From Nocardia miyunensis NBRC 108239 (GTDB lineage: Bacteria > Actinomycetota > Actinomycetes > Mycobacteriales > Mycobacteriaceae): DNA of 64,000 nucleotides. The translations under genes and the position numbers were made by a program. Below the pieces are notes generated by a model. It was given only the letters and a program-made list of their open reading frames with translations, was not told the DNA's origin and did not search any database. This document shows, piece by piece, positions 8,347-17,228 of the stretch (within the stretch, counting starts at the first letter, position 1; each line of letters starts with the position of its first letter). The stretch covers positions 310,001 through 374,000 of the forward strand of contig NZ_BDBQ01000001.1 of assembly GCF_001613065.1 (NCBI RefSeq), read 5' to 3'.

Positions 8347-9312
8347 TCAGCCCTTGTCCGACAGCGCCTTTCGCCAATCCCCGGGCACCCGCGCGGCGGC
8401 GAGTTCGGCCGCGAGCCGGTCCACGACCGCCTGCACACTCGGCACATCGGTGATCAAGGCGGTCGAGTGACCGGCGCTCCACACCGATTTCCACGGTTTG
8501 ATTCCCTCGGGCAGGTTCGGGCGGTGTCTGCCGGTCGGGCGCGGCAGATTCCGCGGGTCGAGACCGGCGCGGACGATCGAGGGCTCGAGGAAACTGGCCG
8601 GCAGACCGGCGATCGCGTCGGTGAACAAGACGTCCTCACTCTTGGAGGTGACCAGCATCTGCTTGTGATCCTCGACGGTGCCCGACTCGGCCGTCGCGAT
8701 GAAGCGGGTGCCCATCACGACGATGTCGGCGCCCAGCGCCAGGGCCGCGGCGATGCCGTTACCGTCGGCGATACCGCCGGCCAGCATGATCCGGCCGTCG
8801 AACATGCCGCGCACCTTCGGGAGGAACGCGAACGGCGACAGCGTTCCCGCATGCCCGCCCGCACCCGCGCACACCAGCATTAGCCCGTCGACACCGGCCT
8901 CGATCGCCTTTTCCGCGTGCCGGATGGTCGTCACGTCGTGGAAAACCATGCCGCCCCACTCGTGCGCCGTCTCGACGACCTCGCGCGGGTCACCCATGTT
9001 GGTCAGGATCAGCGGTGCGCGATGTTTGCGCAGCGTGGCCAGCGCGTGGTCCCGTGCCTGTTTGTCCGCCGCAGCGGAGGCCAGCAGGTTCACACAGAAC
9101 GGCGCGAAATCGCCGCCGGAATCCACCGTCCGTTGCTCCGCCTCGCGGATCGCGTGCAGCCACGTGTCCAGGGTTTCCGGGCGGCGCGGATTGGCCGAGG
9201 GGAAGGCACCGATGACCCCGGCCCGGCAGGCCGCGATGATCAGGTCGAGATTGGAGACGATGAACATCGGCGCCGCCATCACCGGGATCCTGAGCGAGTT
9301 CCAGTTGATCAT
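8347..9312 (-). CDS. NAD(P)H-dependent flavin oxidoreductase / nitronate monooxygenase family
   Basis: A 321-residue FMN TIM-barrel protein. The N-terminus (PVMAAPMFIVSNLDLI), the central VCAGAGGHAG loop and the phosphate-binding GALALGADIVVMGTRF-like segment (written ALALGADIVVMGTRF here) fit the 2-nitropropane dioxygenase and enoyl-reductase-like family. ATG 9312 overlaps the upstream ligase stop by 4 bp (ATGA), indicating translational coupling. Family members range from nitronate oxidation to flavin-dependent redox steps on CoA esters. Its place between two acyl-CoA ligases favours the second role (inference). A second member is at 18892-19878. Confidence 0.85.
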   Translation of the reverse strand: MINWNSLRIPVMAAPMFIVSNLDLIIAACRAGVIGAFPSANPRRPETLDTWLHAIREAEQRTVDSGGDFAPFCVNLLASAAADKQARDHALATLRKHRAPLILTNMGDPREVVETAHEWGGMVFHDVTTIRHAEKAIEAGVDGLMLVCAGAGGHAGTLSPFAFLPKVRGMFDGRIMLAGGIADGNGIAAALALGADIVVMGTRFIATAESGTVEDHKQMLVTSKSEDVLFTDAIAGLPASFLEPSIVRAGLDPRNLPRPTGRHRPNLPEGIKPWKSVWSAGHSTALITDVPSVQAVVDRLAAELAAARVPGDWRKALSDKG

Positions 9313-10928
9313 GCGTTCTCCACCTTGCCGAAGTATGTCGTCCGCAGATCGCTCTTGCGGATCTTGCCCACCGCGGTTCGCGGCAATTCGTCCACGATCG
9401 CCAGCTTTTCCGGCGTCTTCTGTTTGGCCAGACCGGAGGCGGCGAAATGCCCTCGCAGCCGGTCCAGATCGAGTTCGGCACCGGGCGTCAGCACGACGAC
9501 CGCCGCGGCGACCTCGCCGTAGCGCTCGTCCGGCGCGGCGACCACCACACCCTCGGCGACGGCCGGGTGAGTGCACAGCACCTCCTCGATCTGGCCGGAG
9601 GAGATCGTCTCACCCGCGCGGATGATGACGTCCTTGATCCGGTCGGTGATCGAGATCCGGCCGTCGGCGTCGAAATGGCCCAGATCTCCGGTGCGCAACC
9701 AGCCGTCCTCGGTGAACGCGGCCTCCTCGAGCGAGGAGTCGCGGTAACCGACGAACTGGTCGGGCCCACGGGTGACGATCTCGCCGTCGACACCGACCGG
9801 CACGTCCCGGCCCTGCGGGTCCAGCACACGGACCTGCACGCCCGGCAGCGGGGCACCATCGGTATGAATGCGCGCCTCTTGCGGGTCGCCGATATCGCAG
9901 ACGGTGATGGTCGGATGCTCGCTCGCGCCATAGCACCGGTAGGTCGTGATACCGGCCGCCGCAGCGCGTCTGCCCAACTCATCGGGAACCGTTGCCGCGC
10001 CCAGCATCATTTCCCGCAGGCTGGCCAGTTTCTCGTCCCGGTCCTGGACGTCGAGGATCCCGGTGAGATGGAACGGGGTACCCACCGTGGAGGTGACCCG
10101 GTACCGGCCGATCAGTTCGACCGCGACGCGGGGGTCCCAGTTCTCCAGGTAGACGGTGTCGGTGCCGTGCAGGATCGGACGCAACATGCCGCCCACACCG
10201 GCGATGTGACCGGGCGGAAACGAGACGAGATGCACCGCCCCCGGACTCGTATCCTGCAGGTGCGGCATCGTGCGCTGCTCCGCGAGCACCGAATTATGGC
10301 TGTGCTGAACACCTTTCGGTGCCGAAGTGGTCCCGGAGGTATAGACGAGCAGGCACACGTCATCGGAGCGCACCCGCGGCCTGTGATACTCGCCGTCGCG
10401 GTCGAGCTGCGACCAGGTAGTCACCCCCGCGTGGTGCTCGCCACCGACCACCACGATCTGTTCGAGGGTGGGAATCGCGGACAGCTGCGCGATCCGATCC
10501 GTGTAGCGAGTGGACCGAATCCGCTCGGGCATGATCAGGACCTTCGCCGCGGACTCCCCGAGAATGAACGACAGCTCGGCCGTGCCGTAGATGTGCACGA
10601 CCGGGACCAGCGTCGCACCGGCGAGCAGCACCGCCTGGTAAGCCACCGCGCATTCGAACCGGCTGGGCAATTGCACCACCACCGCCTCGCCGGGCCCGAC
10701 GCCCATGCCCTGCAACGCCGCGGCGATTCGCCGCGCCTCACGATGGATCTCGCCCACCGAGGTGTCGATCACCGTCTCGGCACCGGCGAATACCACTGTG
10801 GTGCTCGCATGCTTCCGCGCACCCTCCTCGAACGCGTCGAGCAACGTGCGGTCGGAATACCAGCCCTCGCGATACCACTTGGCGCGCAACGCCTCCCGGT
10901 CACGGCCCGGGCTCTCGGTGGTCGTCAT
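9309..10928 (-). CDS. AMP-forming acyl-CoA synthetase
   Basis: A 539-residue ANL enzyme. The visible motifs are LLVYTSGTTSAPKGV (phosphate loop, near residue 190), YGASEHPT, GWLRTGDLGHFDADGR, IKDVIIRAGETIS and the terminal PRTAVGK with the catalytic lysine. It overlaps its neighbours by 4 bp on both sides, with the aldo-keto reductase upstream and the flavin oxidoreductase downstream, so the three form one translationally coupled unit. The sequence resembles the cyclohexanecarboxylate or medium-chain ligase branch more than long-chain FadD, but this is a by-eye impression. Confidence 0.88.
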   Translation of the reverse strand: MTTTESPGRDREALRAKWYREGWYSDRTLLDAFEEGARKHASTTVVFAGAETVIDTSVGEIHREARRIAAALQGMGVGPGEAVVVQLPSRFECAVAYQAVLLAGATLVPVVHIYGTAELSFILGESAAKVLIMPERIRSTRYTDRIAQLSAIPTLEQIVVVGGEHHAGVTTWSQLDRDGEYHRPRVRSDDVCLLVYTSGTTSAPKGVQHSHNSVLAEQRTMPHLQDTSPGAVHLVSFPPGHIAGVGGMLRPILHGTDTVYLENWDPRVAVELIGRYRVTSTVGTPFHLTGILDVQDRDEKLASLREMMLGAATVPDELGRRAAAAGITTYRCYGASEHPTITVCDIGDPQEARIHTDGAPLPGVQVRVLDPQGRDVPVGVDGEIVTRGPDQFVGYRDSSLEEAAFTEDGWLRTGDLGHFDADGRISITDRIKDVIIRAGETISSGQIEEVLCTHPAVAEGVVVAAPDERYGEVAAAVVVLTPGAELDLDRLRGHFAASGLAKQKTPEKLAIVDELPRTAVGKIRKSDLRTTYFGKVENA

Positions 10929-11974
10929 GGATTCGCTCCGATCGTTCGGGAGGACCTGCGCAAGTGCTTGTGCCGCAACGCTCGCGGCTCGTAGGCGAGG
11001 TCGGCGCGCGCGATGGTCACACCCGGGGCGACCACCTCGTCGATGAGATCGAGCACCTCATCGGTCAATACGGTGCCCACCACGCGCAATTGGCTTTCCA
11101 GCTGATCCATCGTGCGCGGGCCGATGATCGTCGAGGTCACGGCGGGGTGTGCCAGCGTGAACCCGAGCGCCAGGGTGATCAGGTCCGTGCCCGCCTCGGC
11201 GGCGATCTCGGCGAGCCGTTCCACTGCCGCGAATTTGCGCCGCGCGCCTTCGGAGTCGATCCGCCAGGATCCGCGACCGAGGCGGCTGAACCGCGACGCA
11301 TCGTCAGGTGTGTTGTCGCTGCGGTACTTTCCGGTGAGCCAGCCGCCGTTCAACGGGCTCCAGACGATCGTGCCCATGCCGTACCGCTGACAGGTCGGAA
11401 ATACGTCCCGCTCGGCCCCTCGAACGAAGATCGAGTAGGGCGGCTGCTCACAGCGGGGCTTGATATGACCGCGATCGGTGGCAACCCACTGCGCCTCGAC
11501 GATCGCCTCCGCGGGAAACGTCGAGGTACCGACCACACGCACCTTACCCGCGCGCACCAGATCCGACAGCGCGCCGAGGGTTTCGTCCAGATCGGTGGCC
11601 TCGTCGAGGCGATGCACCTGGTACAGGTCGATGTAGTCGGTGCCCAGGCGGCGCAGACTGTCCTCGCAGGCCCGTACGATCCACCGCCGCGACGCCCCGC
11701 GATGATTGGGGTCGCGGCTCATGGGATTGAAGAATTTGGTCGCGACCACCACATCGTCGCGCCGCCCGGCGATCGCCTTACCGACGATCTCCTCCGACTC
11801 CCCCCGCGAGTACACATCGGCGGTGTCGATGAAGTTGATGCCGGCATCCAGTGCGCGATCTATGATCTCGCGACAATCGTCGTGATCGGCATTGCCCAGA
11901 GCACCGAACGACATCGCGCCGAGGCACAGGCGTGAGACGGTGACGCCACTGCGCCCCAGGTGGTCGAATTCCAT
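10925..11974 (-). CDS. Aldo/keto reductase
   Basis: About 349 residues, an NADPH-dependent carbonyl reductase of the (beta/alpha)8 barrel type. The catalytic tetrad region is visible: the Asp and Tyr in INFIDTADVYSRGESEE, the lysine in VVVATKFF and the histidine in DLYQVHRLD. The C-terminal ALGFTLAHPAVTSTIIGPRT segment is the cofactor-binding end. Two in-frame ATGs exist at 11980 and 11974. The second has better spacing from AGGG and gives the usual MEFDHLGRSG start. It is the first gene of a coupled group with a ligase and a flavin oxidoreductase. It probably interconverts a ketone or aldehyde and an alcohol on the pathway. Confidence 0.9.
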   Translation of the reverse strand: MEFDHLGRSGVTVSRLCLGAMSFGALGNADHDDCREIIDRALDAGINFIDTADVYSRGESEEIVGKAIAGRRDDVVVATKFFNPMSRDPNHRGASRRWIVRACEDSLRRLGTDYIDLYQVHRLDEATDLDETLGALSDLVRAGKVRVVGTSTFPAEAIVEAQWVATDRGHIKPRCEQPPYSIFVRGAERDVFPTCQRYGMGTIVWSPLNGGWLTGKYRSDNTPDDASRFSRLGRGSWRIDSEGARRKFAAVERLAEIAAEAGTDLITLALGFTLAHPAVTSTIIGPRTMDQLESQLRVVGTVLTDEVLDLIDEVVAPGVTIARADLAYEPRALRHKHLRRSSRTIGANP

Positions 11975-12326
11975 ATTCATCGTCCCTTCCGAACGGACGC
12001 GCGATTACCGGACGAATGCGCGCGGCATGTGCTGAGCGTCCCTGGACTGATGAATGCTCTCGTGCTCGAAGTGAGTACACGCCAGAGCACCACGTCGGCC
12101 TTGTCGGCGCCACGATCCGTCAGCCATCGTTGCGCGCCTCGCGGGGCATTGGCGACCCCGGCGATCGCCTCGGCAGGCGCTCGGAGGAACGCGTCCGTGA
12201 TCGGACGGCGTCCTCGGCGGTCCGCGCGACACCGCCGCCCACGTCACGCAGACGCACCAACCGGTCGTGATCGGTCGAAGGTGATTCCGCCGTCGCTTCC
12301 ATCTGCTTCCTTTCGGACGAAACCGG
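11975..12326 (-). other. Intergenic stretch with a possible degenerate small gene
   Basis: About 350 bp between DoxX and the aldo-keto reductase. On the minus strand an ATG at 12302 follows AAAGGAAGC and opens a 60-codon frame ending at 12120. After about 35 codons the coding-like composition seems to move to the other frames, so this may be a decayed small gene. I recognise no family and see no terminator. Confidence 0.25.
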
Positions 12327-12851
12327 TCAGGTCGGCTGGTTCGCAATGTCCGGTTCGCGCACGGGGCGGTAGCACGCGCCCAGCAGTGCCGCGGCCGCCG
12401 CGAGACCCAGCACCACCGAAATCACCAGCCCGGCCCAGCCGTCGAAGATGTTCTGCCCGAACAATGCCCGGTCCAGGCTGATCCGCCCGGCGCCGCCGAC
12501 CGCGACCGATACCGCGCCGATCGCGAGGATGAAGTTGTACTCCCAGCCGTTTGCGGCGATGAAGAAACCGTGCGCGCGGTGCACCGTCCACGCGGCAACC
12601 GCCATCAGCGAGACGAAAGCGGCGGCCGCGAACGGAGTGAGCAGGCCGAGCGCGAACAGGATTCCGGCACCCACCTCGGTGCCCGCGGCAAGCCACGCCT
12701 GCACCGTGCCCGGACGCATGCCGATGCTGTCGAACCATCTCGCGGTGCCGGGAATTCGCCCGCCGCGGAACAGCTTTCCGTAGCCGTGGGCGGCCATGGT
12801 CAGTCCCAGGCACACCCGAAGCAGGGCCACGCCCGCATCGATCGAGGTCAC
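12327..12851 (-). CDS. DoxX-family membrane protein
   Basis: A 174-residue integral membrane protein with four predicted helices. The DoxX signature is seen as LLRVCLGLTMAAHGYGKLF near the N-terminus, with a basic or glycine-rich loop before WFDSIGM. The start is the GTG at 12851, preceded by AAGGAGATCTC. An open frame continues upstream but overlaps the dehydrogenase. It lies 22 bp after the fused acyl-CoA dehydrogenase and is likely co-transcribed. DoxX proteins are linked to membrane redox and oxidative-stress roles, but no reaction is established for this one. Confidence 0.88.
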   Translation of the reverse strand: MTSIDAGVALLRVCLGLTMAAHGYGKLFRGGRIPGTARWFDSIGMRPGTVQAWLAAGTEVGAGILFALGLLTPFAAAAFVSLMAVAAWTVHRAHGFFIAANGWEYNFILAIGAVSVAVGGAGRISLDRALFGQNIFDGWAGLVISVVLGLAAAAALLGACYRPVREPDIANQPT

Positions 12852-12873
12852 GAGATCTCCTTGCCGGGTCGAA

Positions 12874-15174
12874 TCAGGACAGTCGGGCCAGCACCGCACC
12901 GGCGGCGCGATCGCGCAGGTTCTCGGGGCGGCCGAGCGCCACCTGGTTGGCGGTGGCGCGGCGCAGCAGGAGGTGCGCGGGATGCTCCCAGGTGAACCCG
13001 ATACCGCCGTGGATCTGGATGCAGTTCTCGGCCACCCACACCGCGGCGTCGAGTGCGGCCGCGGCCGCGATATCCGCGGACAGCCGCGCTTCGGCATCGT
13101 CGGGTCCGAATTCGGCGGCGGACAGTACCTGTGCGCGCGAACCCTCCGCTCGGACCAGCATGTCGGCACAGCGATGCGAAATGGCCTGGTACGAGCCGAT
13201 CAGGTGGCCGAACTGCTCGCGCTGCCCGGCCCAGTCGACCGCGAGTGCCAGGGCTCGGTTGGCGACGCCCACCGAATCCGCCGCAAGCGCTACCTGGGCC
13301 ACTCGCCTGGCGGCATCGAGAATTCGGGTCACCTCCGCTCCGCGGGCGATGATCTCCGGCTCGACACCGTCCAGCACAACCGTGCCGATGGTTGCGGTGA
13401 CGTCCACCGATTCCTGGGGGTCGATCTCGGCCTCGATGGGTTTCACCGTGCCCAGAACGAGTTCGCCGGTGGCGTTTTCGCGGGCCAGCACCACCAGTTG
13501 GTCGGCGACCGGCGCACCGGGCACCCGCTCGACCGAACCCGACAGGCGAGTCCCGTCCAACGTCGGCAAGCGATCGTCGACGACCCAGCCACCGTCGTCG
13601 ACGGGGACGACGAACGCGGCGGTGGCACCGTCGCACACCGCGCGCACGGCCTCGACGGCACCGGCCTGCCGCAGCACCTCGAGCGCGATGAGCGTCGGGA
13701 CCAAGGGCACCGGCGCGAGGGCGTAGCCGACCTCCTCGACCGCGGCCGCGAGCAGGCGAAGGCTCGCGCCGGCGCCCCCGAGGTCCTCGGGAAGGGCGAG
13801 ACCGGGCAGGCCGAACCTGATCAACTCGTCCCAGAGTCCGATGTCGTAGTCCGCGGGCTTGGTCGCCCAGGACAGCAGCTGTTCGGTGCCGGTGTGCGAT
13901 GCCAGGGCCTTGTGCAGCACCTCGCGCAGCGCGGCCTCGTCCTCCTCGGGCGCGGTGAGCGGGCGGCCCGGTGCGACCGCGGCGGGGCGGGTGCCCTCAC
14001 CACGATGCGACGGCAGGCCCAGAACCTGCTCGGCGATGGCGTTGCGCTGGATTTCCGCGGTGCCCGCGCCGATGGTCGAGGCCCGGGTCATGAGATAGCC
14101 GTACGTCCAGCGCCCGCCGTCGACGGCGCCCTCCGACCGGTTGCTCAGCGCAGCGCCCGATCCGGTCAGCCGCTGCGCGAGCCGGTGCAATTGTTGTTCG
14201 AACTCCGATTTGACCAGCCGGTTCACCGATGCGACGCCGCCCGGATCCTGTTGGCGCAGAACGGCATCGAGCGCGCGCGCGCTGTTCGCGGCGATAGCGC
14301 GCACACCGGTCTCGACGTAGGCGAGTTCCTGGCGGATCAGCGAGTTGTCCGCGTAACCCTGGTCGATCGCGAGGGCGAACACCTTGTCCACCAGGCCGCG
14401 ATAGCGGAACTCGTCGGCCAGGAATGCGGTCGCGCGCTCGTGGCCCAGGGAGGTCCGCATCACCGACCAGCCGCTGCCCTCCTCCCCGACCAGATTCTCC
14501 ACGGGCACCACGACATCGTCGAAGAAGATTTCGGCGAAGTGGTGACCGCCGGCCGCGTCGCGGAGCGGGCGGACGTCGATACCGGGCGAGTTCATCGGGA
14601 TCAGCAGATAGCTGATGCCCGCCGTCCCCCGGCCTGCAGGACCCGTACGCACGAGCGCGAACATCCAATCGGCCTCGGCCGCCTGAGTTGTCCAGATCTT
14701 CTGACCGGTGACGCGATACGTGTCGCCGTCGCGCACGGCCTTGGTGGACAGCGAGGCCAAGTCACTGCCCGCACCGGGTTCGGAGAAGCCCTGGCACCAG
14801 CGCTCGTCCGCGCGCAGCAGTGGCTCGAGGAAGCGCTTCTTCTGCACCTCGGTGCCGTAGACGATCAGGGTGGACGCGACGATGAAGGCGATCGGGTTCG
14901 GATGCTTGGGCACGCCTGCGGCGCTGGTCATCCGGTAGTAGTCGAGCTGGTCCTCGAGACCGAGCTCGAGACCGCCGACCGCGCTGGGCCAGCCCGGCGC
15001 GGCGACCCCGGCGTCGACCATCTCCGACTGCCAGGCGCGCGCGGCCTCGGCGCGTTCCTTCGGGGTTTTCGGCCGCGGACGCTTGGCGTAGGCCTCGAGC
15101 AGGGCGGTCAAGCGCTCGCGCCAACCGTCCGGTGCGGCCGGTCCCTCCAGCGGTCCCGTCGTCGATCCCTCCAC
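12874..15174 (-). CDS. Fused two-domain acyl-CoA dehydrogenase (FadE-type)
   Basis: About 766 residues made of two acyl-CoA dehydrogenase units. The first has the FAD-site CQGFSEPGAGSDLASL, QKIWTT and the helix ending EIQRNAIAEQVLGLP (to about residue 410). The second, less canonical, ends with IQIHGGIGFTWEHPAHLLLRR. This equals an alpha plus beta pair of the heteromeric dehydrogenases used for steroid-like side chains, joined in one chain (as in FadE34-type proteins). Two GTG codons at 15177 and 15174 follow AGGAGG. GTG 15204 would extend the protein but lies inside the operator. The gene has its own operator array at 15201-15227, and DoxX follows it. Confidence 0.9.
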   Translation of the reverse strand: MEGSTTGPLEGPAAPDGWRERLTALLEAYAKRPRPKTPKERAEAARAWQSEMVDAGVAAPGWPSAVGGLELGLEDQLDYYRMTSAAGVPKHPNPIAFIVASTLIVYGTEVQKKRFLEPLLRADERWCQGFSEPGAGSDLASLSTKAVRDGDTYRVTGQKIWTTQAAEADWMFALVRTGPAGRGTAGISYLLIPMNSPGIDVRPLRDAAGGHHFAEIFFDDVVVPVENLVGEEGSGWSVMRTSLGHERATAFLADEFRYRGLVDKVFALAIDQGYADNSLIRQELAYVETGVRAIAANSARALDAVLRQQDPGGVASVNRLVKSEFEQQLHRLAQRLTGSGAALSNRSEGAVDGGRWTYGYLMTRASTIGAGTAEIQRNAIAEQVLGLPSHRGEGTRPAAVAPGRPLTAPEEDEAALREVLHKALASHTGTEQLLSWATKPADYDIGLWDELIRFGLPGLALPEDLGGAGASLRLLAAAVEEVGYALAPVPLVPTLIALEVLRQAGAVEAVRAVCDGATAAFVVPVDDGGWVVDDRLPTLDGTRLSGSVERVPGAPVADQLVVLARENATGELVLGTVKPIEAEIDPQESVDVTATIGTVVLDGVEPEIIARGAEVTRILDAARRVAQVALAADSVGVANRALALAVDWAGQREQFGHLIGSYQAISHRCADMLVRAEGSRAQVLSAAEFGPDDAEARLSADIAAAAALDAAVWVAENCIQIHGGIGFTWEHPAHLLLRRATANQVALGRPENLRDRAAGAVLARLS

Positions 15175-15200
15175 CACGCCTCCTCGACCATTCTCAATAA

Positions 15201-15227
15201 TCACTAGGTTAACCTAGTGATAGGTTA
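15201..15227. promoter_or_regulatory. Operator array: 20-bp palindrome overlapping a second inverted repeat
   Basis: TCACTAGGTTAACCTAGTGA (15201-15220) is a perfect palindrome. It overlaps a second perfect repeat, TAACCTA-GTGA-TAGGTTA (15210-15227), so three half-sites of TAGGTTA follow each other in alternating orientation. It sits directly upstream of the fused acyl-CoA dehydrogenase and probably over its promoter. Two regulator dimers could bind side by side. The palindrome is GTTAAC-centred, unlike the AAC-NN-GTT KstR consensus. Confidence 0.75.
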
Positions 15228-15298
15228 CAGCTTTCTTGTGCACAGCGGAAGTCCCGGGTGGGGAAGCGCCGTTCGACGCCCCGGGGAAATTCGGATTC

Positions 15299-15730
15299 TC
15301 AGGCGCCGGGCAGAAGCAGCTTGTGCGCCGCGGTCCGATACGCCTCGGTCAGCGGTGCGGACCCCGGCACACCCTCGACGGTGTTGACCTCGATCGACCG
15401 TGACGCCGCAACCAGACGGCCCGCCTGGAACAGCCCTGCCCGCTGCTCGATCGAGGACCGGCCGATCCGACCCAGGCCGATCCCGAGCTGAACCTCGCCC
15501 GGATACATCACTTCGGCGAGGTAGTCGATCTCGAGACGGGCCAGGACCATCCGCAGCGGTACCTCATCGGCCAGCAGATCGCTGGTCGCGCGAGACAGCG
15601 TGACGCGGCCTTCCTCGAACATGCGCGCGATCGCCACATTGTTCACGTGACGGAGCGGGTCGATATCCGCGAATATCAGACTGATCTCACGTCGGCAGGG
15701 ATACGCCTCGAGCGGCAAGTGTTCGGTCAT
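15299..15730 (-). CDS. Acyl-CoA thioesterase (4HBT-type hotdog)
   Basis: A 143-residue single hotdog domain. The ADIDPLRHVNNVAIARMFEEGRV segment (split here as ADIDPLRHVNN and ARMFEEGRV) is the 4-hydroxybenzoyl-CoA thioesterase signature, with the catalytic Asp and the helix Glu. ATG 15730 overlaps the upstream thioesterase stop by 4 bp. It is the last gene of the operon that starts at 20679. It presumably hydrolyses a pathway acyl-CoA. The three consecutive thioesterase genes probably differ in chain preference (inference). Confidence 0.87.
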   Translation of the reverse strand: MTEHLPLEAYPCRREISLIFADIDPLRHVNNVAIARMFEEGRVTLSRATSDLLADEVPLRMVLARLEIDYLAEVMYPGEVQLGIGLGRIGRSSIEQRAGLFQAGRLVAASRSIEVNTVEGVPGSAPLTEAYRTAAHKLLLPGA

Positions 15731-16395
15731 GTCACTATTCCTACGGAATCGGCCGCGCAGATGAACAATCCTCGGGCGGACACCGTCACCTGCCCGTCGG
15801 CGACGATCTCGCCGATCGTGAACAGCTTGCGCCCCTCGCGACGCAGCTGCCGGGCGCGCACGGTCAGCGGGACGTACAGCGGCGTCGGCCTCCGGTAGGT
15901 GATATCGAGTTGCGCGGTCATGCCGCCGACACCGGCCAATTGGTTCGCCACCGCCAGCGCCGCATCGAGCAGCAGTCCGCATACCCCGCCGTGCACGAGG
16001 GCGGGCGGACCCTGATACGGAAGCCCCAGGGTGACAACCCCTTCCGCCCATCCATCGCCGACGTCCCGCATCGTCAGCGGCGGCGCGAGCGGGTTCTCCG
16101 GACCCGTCGCCGGATCGTGCCGGGCGATTCCCTCGCCACGCCACATCTCCGACAGATGGGCGGGAACGGGACGAGTACGACCCTCGAGGGCCTCGGCGAT
16201 ACGCTGCAACTCTGCCGCAGCGGCCGGCAGGCCGCCGTCGTCGGGGGCTGTTCGCGCCAATGCGCCGATGATCCGCCGGACCGCGGTCACAGCATCGTTC
16301 AGCGGATCGTCGATCCGCGGCGCGGTCAGGCATGACTCACCGGGAGTGAAGCGGGACAACAACTTTCGGCGCGCCGGCACGGTCCAGTCGATCAT
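15727..16395 (-). CDS. PaaI-type thioesterase (hotdog)
   Basis: A 222-residue protein with an N-terminal helical extension of about 110 residues and a C-terminal hotdog. GPPALVHGGVCGLLLDAALA is the PaaI signature, with the HGG loop followed by the catalytic Asp. The TAQLDITYRRPTPL strand follows. It is coupled by 4-bp overlaps (ATGA) to the genes on both sides. The extended N-terminus resembles proteins often annotated as hypothetical or thioesterase in mycobacterial lipid-degradation loci. A similar extended protein lies at 48927-49559. Confidence 0.85.
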   Translation of the reverse strand: MIDWTVPARRKLLSRFTPGESCLTAPRIDDPLNDAVTAVRRIIGALARTAPDDGGLPAAAAELQRIAEALEGRTRPVPAHLSEMWRGEGIARHDPATGPENPLAPPLTMRDVGDGWAEGVVTLGLPYQGPPALVHGGVCGLLLDAALAVANQLAGVGGMTAQLDITYRRPTPLYVPLTVRARQLRREGRKLFTIGEIVADGQVTVSARGLFICAADSVGIVT

Positions 16396-17228
16396 CGCCC
16401 GTCCGGAGCCTCGCGTCGGGAGGGTCTATCGGTGTAGGCCATTTCCTGGGTCAGGCTCGCCACGATCTCGCCGTTGTCGACAACCGTGCCCGAGTACCAA
16501 CCGCGTCTGCCCGCCGACACACCTTTCCCGAGATCGACAAAGAGCCAGTCATCCCAGCGCGGCGTGCGGTGGAACCACAACGCGTGGTCCAGGCTCGGGC
16601 CGAGGACCTCACTGCCGACCGTGCGCTGCAGACCCGCGGAGAAATCCGACATATAGGCGATCGCCGCGGCATGCCCGAGCGGATCATCCTGCGGCAGTTC
16701 ACCATTGGGTCGAACCCAGAACCTCGTCGGGAAGAACTCGTCCGGACTCGACCAGTCCTGGACCCGAACCCGCAGGGCCAGTTCCGGATCCGGCGTGATG
16801 GCCGGGCACTGCTCGGGCCGAAGGCGCGGCGACACCTCCGACACGGTGTGTTCCTCACCGTCGGCCACTGTCCGGAAGGACGCCGACATGTTGAAGATCA
16901 CCTCACCTTCCTGCAGCGCGACCACTCGGCGCGCCGAGTACGACCTGCCGTCCCGGTCGTTGTCGACCCGGAAGAGCACCGGGCGAGCGCCGTTGCCCCG
17001 GCGCAGAAAGTATCCGTGCAACGAGTGCGGCAGCCGGTCCGGCTCGACCGTCGCCCCGCAGGCGAGCAGGGCCTGCGCCATCACCTGGCCCCCGTACAGT
17101 GCGCGATCGACCTCGAAAAGGTGTACCGACCGGAACAGCCCCCGGTCGATCCGGTCGAGCTCGAGCACATCGGTGAGCGGGACCGTCCGTAGCTGGTCCG
17201 CAGAGCTCGGCGCGGCCACCTCAGGCAT
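16392..17228 (-). CDS. Acyl-CoA thioesterase II (TesB-like double hotdog)
   Basis: A 278-residue double hotdog. The first domain has YGGQVMAQALLACGATV and HSLHGYFLRRGN. The second has the Asp in AYMSDFSAGL, LDHALWFH (the residue at the usual catalytic Thr is Ser) and the Gln in SLTQEMAYTDR. ATG 17228 is chosen. It overlaps the end of the crotonase gene by 8 bp, and a longer frame to 17342 would be entirely inside that gene. It is the middle member of the three-thioesterase cluster and clearly paralogous to the TesB at 2423. Confidence 0.88.
   Translation of the reverse strand: MPEVAAPSSADQLRTVPLTDVLELDRIDRGLFRSVHLFEVDRALYGGQVMAQALLACGATVEPDRLPHSLHGYFLRRGNGARPVLFRVDNDRDGRSYSARRVVALQEGEVIFNMSASFRTVADGEEHTVSEVSPRLRPEQCPAITPDPELALRVRVQDWSSPDEFFPTRFWVRPNGELPQDDPLGHAAAIAYMSDFSAGLQRTVGSEVLGPSLDHALWFHRTPRWDDWLFVDLGKGVSAGRRGWYSGTVVDNGEIVASLTQEMAYTDRPSRREAPDGR

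Noticed and set aside
12796..15207. Very long open frame on the plus strand opposite the fused acyl-CoA dehydrogenase
   Set aside because: It is the mirror of a G+C-rich gene. The minus-strand frame has family motifs along its whole length, while the plus frame has none and no ribosome site.
15201..15220. KstR (cholesterol regulator) binding site
   Set aside because: The palindrome is centred on GTTAAC, while KstR sites have AAC-NN-GTT at the centre. The match is only superficial.
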